DNA from: Chytridium lagenaria
Lineage: Eukaryota; Chytridiomycota; Chytridiomycetes; Chytridiales; Chytridiaceae
Length of the DNA stretch: 64,000 nt
NCBI GenBank assembly: GCA_025449115.1
Contig: JAHLKC010000022.1
Span: 186,001 to 250,000, forward strand
Reading direction: 5' to 3'
The position numbers were made by a program, and so were the translations under genes. The notes beneath the pieces are model-generated. The model did no database searches, was not told where the DNA came from, and was given only the letters and a program-made list of their open reading frames with translations. Below, piece after piece: positions 55,746 through 64,000 of the stretch; within the stretch, counting starts at the first letter, position 1, and each line of letters starts with the position of its first letter.

Positions 55746-56440
55746 TGGCAGTGAGGATATGGGAAAGGAGGGAGAGCGGAATGAACAAGTGAATTTACGA
55801 GTGATGCAGCAGGGTAAAGAATAAGAGTGCAGGCAGGTGTTTTTTTTTAACAGGTATAGGGGATAGGGAGAATACAGAGAAAAAGTGGGGGAATTGGCTA
55901 ACGAAAGAGTGTGCAGTGATAGAGAAGAAGGAAAAGATGCTTGTGATGGTGGGGGATATCATGGTCTTTTTATAAGCAAAATGGGACTAAAGGAAAAAAG
56001 AAAATGAAAAAAGGGAAAAGAGGAAAGCTGTAAACCAAGCAAGCAAGCACCAATCTACATTCCTCTACTCCTTCATCCAATCATAATCCACTCAAGCATA
56101 TCTGACCAATAGCACAACTCTCTCACTTTCTCATAACCTTATCGGAAAAAAGAAAAAAAGAAAAATTCTAACGGTGTGTGTAACATATCCGCATTATTGA
56201 CCAATCACAACCATCTCACATGTAAAGCTCATTTGAACAACGAAAATAAATGTGTTTCAATTATTTATTTCTTCGTGGGCCGTTGATCGATAAGCGAGTT
56301 CAAGAAATTAAAAAGGACTTGAGCAACATTCCGTGTAAATGCAAGCAACACCATTTAATTTTGTTAACACCATTTACAAAAGAAAACTTGCAAACATCCG
56401 CTAACCTTCTATACATCAAATCAGTACTCCTTTTCGTCTA
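55746..56440. other. Promoter region of the ferric reductase
   Basis: 695 bp, AG-rich then AT-rich. It separates the reductase 5' end from the 3' end of the RING/SWIM gene. No gene seen; no iron-regulator GATA cluster could be asserted. Confidence 0.5.
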
Positions 56441-58394
56441 TCACTCATCCTCCTCATCGTAATTTTCTTCGTCATCATCATCATCATCATCGTCGAAATA
56501 TCGGTCGTAACGACTGTATCGTCTCCTCCTACCGCTATACCCGCACCAACTGTTATATGACGACTCATCTCGTGCCATTGGCAACCCCGCCACAGAACCT
56601 AAATTCAGGTACCCCTCAACCGACTTTCCAACAGCCTTTCCTTTCCCCTTCCCACCACCACCCTCCTCCACATACACAGCTCTACAATAAACACACGTCA
56701 CATCCTGCCTCTTGAGACGCAATTCTTTTTCCATTCACTAAAACACTGGAAATGCAAGGGCTGTCCGCATCCCGTAGCACAATACACCAATCGGTCGTTC
56801 CAGTCTTGGTAATGTCGGCGGGATCGAAATCCTCGTAACAGATCGGGCAGCTGTCTTCGGCCGTGGGTTTGCGACGTGGAACATGACCAGGGGGAAGGGC
56901 TTCACCATCAACGACAACAGGTTCGGGTGCTTTTCCAGTAGCGGCGTCGTAAGCTTCTTGCACGCGTTTAGACGCAACAGCTGTAGGATCTGGAACGGCT
57001 CGAGAGAAAATAGAAACGAGCTCGTCATCGAGGTGGGAGCGGGCCCAGACTTGTTCGGATTCGCGGCTGATACGGAGGACCTTGAGTTTTACAAAAAGCT
57101 GAGTGTATGTATAAGTTTCAAATGCATTTTTATAATAATAGAAAATAATAATTAATAGATCGTGTACTTACAATATGCTTGCAAAGATTGCCTTTATTAG
57201 AATCCGGGCACGTGCATGAAGGCCGGCTTTTTATTTCGACAATATAAACCTACAAATAAGATTAAAAAAAAAAAACCACACTAAGCTATACAGAAAAGTT
57301 ACTATGAGAAAGACTCACATTGCCCGTAGATCCAAGTACACTAAAATTCTCACTTGTCTGGCTTGTCTTTTCTCTTTTAACTAAAAACATGCGTTGAGAC
57401 AATGCTCTCGAAATGCGATCCCTGACGTCTTGAGTGAGCGCGTAGGTGCGTCGACGAGGCTTAAAACTGTTAATTAAAGAATATACTATAAGCTTACCGG
57501 AGCGGGGGCGGAAGCTTTCAAACTTGTTGTGGATGCACTGCCCCACTTTTTTTTCGAGGATGATGCCGCAGGAAGAGTCGAACTACTTTTCTTTGTTGAT
57601 ATGCTCTTCACTGGCTTAGTTTGTAATGTCTCGCTTCCATTCAAAGTCCCAATAGACACCGTGCTCTGCTGTTTCGACGGCCCAGAACTAATCAAGTCGG
57701 TTTTCCGTTTTGTGTGGTACGGATGGGATGGTGTCATCAATGTAGCATTCTGCTCGTTCGTTCGATGGACAGGTTGACTATAATGCGTGTATACGGATCC
57801 TAATGCATTTGATGGCAAAGCGTATTCAGGGTAATTAAGTGTTGGATGCGATGATTGAACTTCCACAAAGCCGGTTGGTGTTCTCATCAAAACTGGAACA
57901 TCCATCATAGGTGATGCGTAGAACCCTGGGAACGCTGCCTGTTGAGTTGGCGCGGCAGTAAACGGAACGCTTTGTGGAGTCCTCAAGGTGGTCGTGGCGG
58001 AAGCGGTTACGGGAGTCAGTGCTAGGCGTTGCAACACTGGAGTTGCAGCTGGCGTTGAAGTTGGAGGAGCAAGACAAGGTGGCGGCAAAGACGTTGGAGG
58101 TGTGATCGTCTCACAAGCATCCGTAGGCTTCTGAGGCCATGCCGTCAACGGAGTACCAGAAGAGTTGGGTTGTTGTAGGCGAGGATCAAGGGATGGAAGT
58201 TGCTGCACCACTGGAAGCGGTCTGATCGCCACATTAGCATTTGAGACTATCGCAGATGGTGCTTCCAAAGGAATTCCTAAAGCCGCTGCTTGATTCGGAG
58301 CATGGTACACTCCGTTTCTGTCTTCTGCTACATCGCAGACATGACCTCGCTTGGGTTTGCCACAGCTTTTGCAGGTGTAGACCTTGCGGCCCAT
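56441..58394 (-). CDS. Zinc-knuckle, SWIM and RING-finger protein (putative E3 ubiquitin ligase)
   Basis: Start at 58394 with MGRKVYTCKSCGKPKRGHVC, a Cys-His cluster. A Pro/Ser/Thr-rich linker follows (about 57550-58330). A SWIM zinc finger is read at about 57175-57245: YIVEIKSRPSCTCPDSNKG then NLCKHI. A RING follows: SCPICYEDFDPADITK (about 56830), then in a second frame WNDRLVYCATGCGQPLHFQC (about 56760), then in a third RQDVTCVYCRAVYV (about 56690). The C-terminus is an acidic Asp/Glu tail, stop at 56441. SWIM followed by RING is the order in ZSWIM2/MEX-type ligases. Two one-base gaps disrupt the RING, at about 56805 and in the T5 run 56726-56730; inserting one base at each gives a complete C3H-C4-like finger. 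Several short introns. Confidence 0.75.
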
Positions 58395-58721
58395 GATGAG
58401 AATGGCAATAAAAATTTAAAGCATGTCCGGTTGGGACTCGTGCATGTAGGTACCTAGACACCATGAGCATTGCTGATCGAGTAGATACCAACCACCTCCG
58501 TACGATACCTTGTTCTCACAAAGAATACCTTTTGTGTGTAAATAGCTGAATTGCACTCGACGGTGCAGCGCTGAACTTGAAGGCCACACCCTCCTCTACC
58601 CCCAGCAGTGCATGTTGGTCGTTGAATCTGCAACAAAAAGAATTCGGACAAGAACCAGAAAAATGTCCAGTCAAATAAAAAGCAGATCCTCAACCCATCC
58701 TTCAAAACTTCAAAACTTTCA
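58395..58721. other. Bidirectional promoter region
   Basis: 327 bp between the divergent RING/SWIM and TPR-F-box genes. No element picked out. Confidence 0.5.
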
Positions 58722-60881
58722 ATGTCCTCTGTGGATGGTGCGGGCGCTGCCTTTCAGCGAGCAGCCTTGGTCTCTCTGCAGCAAGACAATGTACCTTCCG
58801 CACTGACCCTCATAGGAAAGGTGAGCAAACTATCTCCTCTAAAACCTTCACCCATCTATCACCGCACCGATCTTACACCACCTTCCATCCATTCATTCAT
58901 CCATCCATCCATCTATCATTCAGGCCATCACCGCAGAACCACGGAACTTAGCCTACCACGAAATCCGTGCAACAATGTACATGCGGATAGAAAAACTTGA
59001 TGCCGCTTTCATGTGTGCAGAAACCATGATCAAAGTAGCAGCAACAGCGTCAAAGGTTTTTTGCATTCTCTGCTTGCACTTTTCTTATTATTCAAACAGG
59101 GTTACCTTCTAGCGGGGAAGCTGTTGAGGATGCGAGGATTTTTAAAAGAGGCTTTGGATTTGTACGTCGTTGGGTCGTCAAAAGTCTCGAAATACGATCC
59201 TGGTTATGCTGTAAGCCTTTTGTTCCCATTGCTCAACTCGATTGTCGCTTTGGAATATTAAAACTCCCCGCACACATTTTAATATTCAAGTATTTTCTAA
59301 TGGCTAATTAATGATCCTTTATAGAAATTAGCGCTATATAAACAAGAAATAAGGAAGCACCTGGGCATCGAAGACAAGGAAAATTCAAAAGAAGAGGCGA
59401 AGAGCAAAGGATCTAAAAAACCCGTAGAGAGGAAACGCCTTAGGAGGATATCTGAAGATACCTCAAAGCCCGCCGACCTACCTCAAGTCGAACAATCACT
59501 CAACACCCTTGAAGGAATATCTGAATCATCTGCGAACCCTCTTATGCCGGACGACGACGCCAAAAGTGCCCTCTACCTACCCGCAGAGATATTCATGGAA
59601 GTCTGCAAACACCTGACCACAAAAGAACTTTGCAGGCTTCTTTCCGTCAATCGCAGAACAAAAAACACGGTATCTTCGCTCCCGTCAGTTTGGAGCAACC
59701 TGGAATTCTGCGCATCAGGTGGCATTGCCCCCAAAAATCTAACTCCACTTGCCGTCGGCCAACTCATCAACAACGCCAAATCCCGGTTAAAAAGTCTCAT
59801 TCTCGGTCGCTGGCCCCGCGCTAATCCCGGTGTTCTCAAGGTCCTTACCAGACATAAACCCAACCTTGTTCGTTTTGAAATGTGTGGAGCGCCGAATGTG
59901 AATTCGAATACCATTGCGGATGCGATTTGTCTGGTGGGGAAATTGCAGCTTTCGGTTCTTGTTTTGGATGATACGGGGGTGTCAAGTGCGGGGGTTAACT
60001 TGATATTGCAGACTTGTAATGGAGTGACGGAACTTTCATTGAGGAATTGTAATGTTGGGGGGCCAGCTTTTAAGATGCCGGAGGGGAGAAAATTAAAAAT
60101 CCGCAGACTTATTTTAGAAGGGTGTATTGGGGTTGGTGTGGACACATTAGAAAGTGTTGCCACCACGTGCCCAGATCTCGAGGATCTTGATTTATCAGGC
60201 TCGTCAAACGTGAACGCTGTGATATTCCGACATCTCAGCAGTTGCATCAAGCTCCGCTCACTCAAGCTTCATCGAACAGCGCTACATACTTGCAGTGGTC
60301 CCGAGATGGTTGGGTTTCTCGAAACGTTTGTGTCAGCGTTTCCTAATGGACAGGGTGCTTTACGTTCGTTTGGTGTGTCAAAATGCCCATCATTTAATGA
60401 TGACGCCTTGAGGGTATTGGCCGAAGCATGTCCGGAGATGGAGGATTTGGAGCTTTCAACATGTGCCAACATCACTGACATAGGTGCACAAGCCATTGCA
60501 CGACATTTTGTGGGGCTCAAAAAGCTAAACTTGGAGCAGTGCTTTCGGGTAACTGATGAAGGAGCATCGACCATCGTGAAGAGTTGCGGTGGGTTGGTGG
60601 TGTTGGAAATCGGGCTGACGCAAATTCGGGATGGGTTTCTCAAGACTCTTTGTGGTGAAGGTGGTGTGGTGCTGCCTAAGCTCGTTGAACTCAATATTAC
60701 AAATTGTTCGGGAATTACGGGATCGGCAGTGTTGGCTTTGGTTAAGCAGGCGCAGAAAGCTTTACCATCGCTGAGAAAGCTTGTGTTGAACGGGAATTCG
60801 CAGATTTCGAATGAGTTTGTATCCCTTATCAAGGCGGCGGCGGCGCCGTCTATCACTGTCTCTTGCTTGCTAAGCTCTTAA
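58722..60881 (+). CDS. TPR - F-box - LRR protein, SCF ubiquitin-ligase substrate receptor (Dia2/Pof3-like)
   Basis: Subunit of an SCF E3 ligase; Dia2/Pof3 act in replisome disassembly and genome stability. Start at 58722 (MSSVDGAGAAFQRA). Domains: three TPR-like repeats (AFQRAALVSLQQDNVPSAL; NLAYHEIRATMYMRIEKLDA; GYLLAGKLLRMRGFLKEALD), a basic Lys/Arg linker (about 59380-59460), F-box (LPAEIFMEVCKHLTTKELCR, about 59575), then leucine-rich repeats of the Cys-containing type (LEDLDLSGSSNVNAVIF; MEDLELSTCANITDIGAQAI; LKKLNLEQCFRVTDEGASTI; LVELNITNCSGITGSAVLAL). Stop at 60881. Three introns near 58818-58920, 59057-59100 and 59210-59325; the rest is one exon. No frame break. Confidence 0.88.
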
Positions 60882-60942
60882 TAAATGTTGGGTCTCGTGA
60901 GCTCGCGTTAGTATTTAGTGGCCAGAAAAAGATTTTGCACCT

Positions 60943-61970
60943 ATGCACCGAGAACCCATCAAAGCATCAGCAACAGCACAGACGAGAGCTTGGAGGGACC
61001 GATTCAAGTCGCAATGTCTCGCGAGAGTCAAGTCATCAAGGGAAGAGGCCATGATGAAGCGGAGGGGTCTAGGAGGTGGTGATGCTATGGATGCGGACGG
61101 GGTATCGCCGTTAAATGAATCACCTGTGTCAATTTCTGCAAACAAGTTCTTTGAGAGCGAGGATGCCGCTGGTGTGATGATGGATGGTAGACATCCTGCT
61201 TTAAAGGGGATTGGAGTTGCGGGAAACCTCTTGTCTGAAATGGATAGGGAGTGGGTGCAGAGAATGATTGCAGAGGAGTGGGGATCGTTCAGTGTCCAAC
61301 CTATGGACCCGGATGCAGCAGCTGAACTCGAGAGAGAGATACTTGAGGAGGTGCAGTCTGTCACTCCTGGTCCTTGGGTGTCGACGTCCAATGATGGAGG
61401 TATCAATGAGATGGCAATAGGCGAGGGAGACAGGACACCACCATCTTGGGCAGGGGTGACAATAGATGCGATGGGGAATGTGGTTGAGGCTCAGTTTGCG
61501 GATCATGAGGCGGTGGAAATGAGGGATGTGGAGGAGGCGGTGATGACGCATTATGAGGGGATGTATTCTGAAGAGTCGATGGTTTTGAGGTCAACACATC
61601 AGTGTCCGGTTTGCTTGCAAGGCACTCTGTGGAGCGCTGGCGCTCTATTTGGGTGCGATGATTGTAATTTAAGGATGAGGTTCAAGGTATGCTGCGCTCT
61701 GAACGTTTCTGTGTTATTTTAACGGATATTTTCTTTGGGTCGTTTCAAGGCGGAAACAACTCCTGATGAGGTGATGTCTCGCATAACAATGCTATGCCGA
61801 AACCATGCGTAAGTTATTTTTTCTTTCACGTTCTGATTATGGGACACTCTTGTTCTTCTTCTCACGGCTTTCGTATTAGGGAGACATGCTCAGGCCAACC
61901 TCTATTCGTTAACCACGAAGGCCTCTGCATCATATGCACACGTTGCGAATTCTGCCAGGCTGTTGGTTAA
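60943..61970 (+). CDS. RPA-interacting protein (RPAIN/RIP-alpha-like)
   Basis: Adaptor linked to nuclear import of replication protein A. Start at 60943. The N-terminal basic helix WRDRFKSQCLARVKSSREEA matches the RIP N-terminal motif. A variable acidic middle follows (about 61060-61580), then the C-terminal zinc finger: HQCPVCLQGTLW, FGCDDCNLRMRF, then over two introns (about 61687-61749, 61808-61879) PLFVNHEGLCIICTRCEFCQ and stop at 61970. All Cys pairs expected of the domain are present. It is close behind the Dia2/Pof3-like gene on the same strand (61 bp), both with replication-linked roles in other fungi. Confidence 0.82.
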
Positions 61971-62293
61971 CCCCATTTAACATAGTGGGTCTCCTGTTAC
62001 TTTCGCCTCTACCAATATATACTTTAAAGAACTAAGGCTGCATCAGAGCCGCGTGCAAATCCATGTTGCAGATTAACACTTTTTGTAATTATTACACCCC
62101 ACGCAACCACCAAACAAACTTTGTTATCTCTGTGTTTTCCCTGCCTTGTTAGCCCCCGTGCATCGTGTACTGTTTGAGGGTGTTGTGACGGCTGACTTTT
62201 ATCAAGAACACCCGTTGGAGTGATCAGAAACCCTTGTGGCTTTAAGACCCATCAGACTTTTGGCATACTTAAGCCAGTTGCAGACCTGTCGTA
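61971..62293. other. Intergenic
   Basis: 323 bp between two plus-strand genes. Nothing recognised. Confidence 0.5.
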
Positions 62294-63755
62294 ATGAATT
62301 CGAATAAAACTGAAGCAATGAACGGAGATGAAAGCCAAAGATATGGCATTGAGGAAAATTCTGATGCCGTTGCCAACAGCTCAAGGCATCTGCGGCGTGA
62401 GAGCACGATGGACAACGTTCCACTGGCGATTTTGATGGTGAGGTTTGTTGTTGCCTTTATCTTTTTGACATGTTTGATGCCAGGCACAAGGCGACAACAC
62501 AGCTGGGAACCAGCAATCGTCGGTCATGATGGACGCTTCAACCTCATCGCGACTTGGGACAAACGAAGTCATGGCGCGGATTCATCAGTCTGGAACGTCG
62601 CCAGAGGTCCCTCATCACGTTCTCAACTTTACTGCAGGGATGTCTGAAAGAACCTTGGGCGAATCGGATCATCCTCCTCCACCTTACGATCCAAGCCGAC
62701 CACCTCCCAAATATGGCGAACAGTGGAGAGAGACTGATCTTGATGATGAAGACGATGACGATGACGTTGACGAAACGGATGGCGCCGAGCATGATCTTCA
62801 TGCTGTCGCTGCAGGGTTGGAGGTAGGAAGTCAAAGGCGAGAGGCAACGAAACGTGTCAGTTTTTGGAGGCTAACAAGGACGCTGAGGACGAGATTTAGA
62901 ATTCTGGCATCCATTCTTATCGGGATTGATGTGGTATGTTTGTGCACAGTCATCCTTATCGGTTGTCTCTAAGAAACCTAGTTTGTATCGCTCAGTTTAC
63001 TTCTCTCCACGACCATCGTCATTGTGAATAATGGCGCTTCGGGCTTTTCCTTAATTATCCCGCTCGTGTTTTCGATTCTTGCGGTTCTCGGCAAAGGATC
63101 CTTTTCGCATCTCAAGCTTCAGATAATGAAATCATACTGCTTCTCCTTACTTTTAAGATGGCTTCTTGATATCATAAGCATCATTCGAAGGTCGGATAGA
63201 TTTGGGGCGAGACTTTACTGGAGTGTGGAACCTGTGAGGATGGCAATTGCTGTGGGGTGTCCGGGAGTTGGAATGTTCTTTTCGCAGCTTTTTCCTTGCT
63301 CGATCAGTGATGGTGATGAGACATCTGTACTGAGGTCGGGAAGTGGATGCGTTTCTCCTAAAGCTGTGTACATTTCTATTCTGATGATGGTGAGTACCCT
63401 TGTTTTATCTTTTTTCGTCGCTGTTCTTACATCTTAAGGAGGAAACACGGTTTATATTAAGTCTTACTTATTTACTAAAATGCATCCTTGTCCAATCAAG
63501 CTTGTTCCAAGAATGGCTGCCATCGCGTTCTTGTTTTACTACACTCAGTACTATATCCAACGTAAAGAGAGACGGCGTGCAGCAGAGCGACGGAGGGCTC
63601 GACAGGGACGGGATCTAGTACATGAACGCACCTGTCCACCGCAGTTCCCAGCCCAATTCCCAGCTGCATTTGACGGTGCTGGACCCATTCTCCTGAGAAC
63701 ACCTGCATCGTCAACGAGAGCAGTTTTAACGGCTTCACCGTCCCCTGCATCCTGA
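62294..63755 (+). CDS. Small multi-pass membrane protein with PY motifs, unknown
   Basis: Likely exons: 62294-62436 (MNSNKTEAMNGDES), intron GTGAGG...GCCAG to about 62483, 62484-62934, 63012 onward, and a last exon to 63755. The N-terminal half is soluble with two proline-tyrosine motifs (PPPPYDPSRPPPKYG, about 62670-62715), which in other proteins recruit WW-domain ubiquitin ligases of the Rsp5/Nedd4 family, then a long Asp/Glu run. Hydrophobic helices follow: ILASILIGIDVV, FSLIIPLVFSILAVLG, the Val/Pro-rich helix near 63250 and AAIAFLFYYTQYY near 63520. The C-terminus is basic (KERRRAAERRRARQGR) and then Pro/Ala-rich. I do not recognise the family. Intron borders in the 3' half are less certain. 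Confidence 0.5.
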
Positions 63756-64000
63756 ATGGAAATGGATGAAACAGAAAAAAGCTTGTGGTGGTGTTTTCAA
63801 AGCCCTCATCAATAAAGCCAGCACTACACATCCGTGGGTTGAATCACGTAGAAATGTGACTCTCGTAGTGTGAGTGTTCCATTGGAGCAAGTGTCGTACT
63901 TCCTACCTCTGTGCACCCTGCAGACGTAGTTTCTACCTGCAAATTTAAATTTTTCCTTGTGCAAAGGTCCCATCATTCTTTAGGCAGCTTGTGGAGAGAG

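Noticed and set aside
1..64000. CRISPR array, phage or bacterial operon content
   Set aside because: No regularly spaced repeats; introns throughout and eukaryotic tRNA introns exclude a prokaryotic source.

Overview
The window is nuclear DNA of a fungus, probably an early-diverging (zoosporic/chytrid-like) one. The evidence is spliceosomal genes with many short introns (about 40-60 nt), fungal-type fimbrin, a Dia2/Pof3-type F-box protein, fungal ferric reductase, FAS1 cell-surface protein, intron-bearing nuclear tRNAs, and GC-rich hairpin elements of the kind known from chytrid mitochondrial DNAs. The exact lineage is an inference.

Layout. 1-8.6 kb: three minus-strand housekeeping genes: the SNF2/BRG1-type remodeller ATPase (cut by the left edge), a mitochondrial DEAD-box helicase and a TBC-domain RabGAP. 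9.0-12.2 kb: first copy (minus) of a membrane-anchored amidohydrolase; two more copies lie on the plus strand at 29.2-32.5 and 32.8-36.1 kb. Between the copies are a type II membrane glycosyltransferase-like gene (12.8-13.9 kb) and about 14 kb of mobile DNA. 36.6-46.7 kb: fimbrin, Pam18/Tim14, hydroxyacid-oxoacid transhydrogenase, a glycine-rich RRM protein and a secreted two-domain fasciclin. 48.9 kb: small secreted protein. 50.1-52.3 kb: 13 tRNA genes, five plus then eight minus. 53.0-63.8 kb: ferric reductase, a zinc knuckle/SWIM/RING protein, a TPR-F-box-LRR protein, an RPA-interacting protein and a small multi-pass membrane protein.

The mobile region has two distinct systems. (1) About 14.5-21.2 kb: a multi-exon RNase H-fold (DDE-like) transposase gene converging on a serine recombinase gene, with a perfect 30-bp palindrome just upstream of the recombinase start. 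A DDE-type enzyme with a serine recombinase recalls bacterial Tn3 architecture, but here with introns and in a eukaryote; its ends were not found. (2) 22308-27663: a complete 5,356-bp Tc1/mariner-superfamily element with perfect 33-bp terminal inverted repeats and a TA target duplication. It appears to encode one spliced Ulp1 protease-DDE transposase fusion plus an accessory minus-strand gene.

Many otherwise conserved genes carry isolated single-base frame breaks, mostly at homopolymers. This looks like uncorrected indel error in the assembly rather than mass gene decay, so 'broken' genes here should be read with that in mind.
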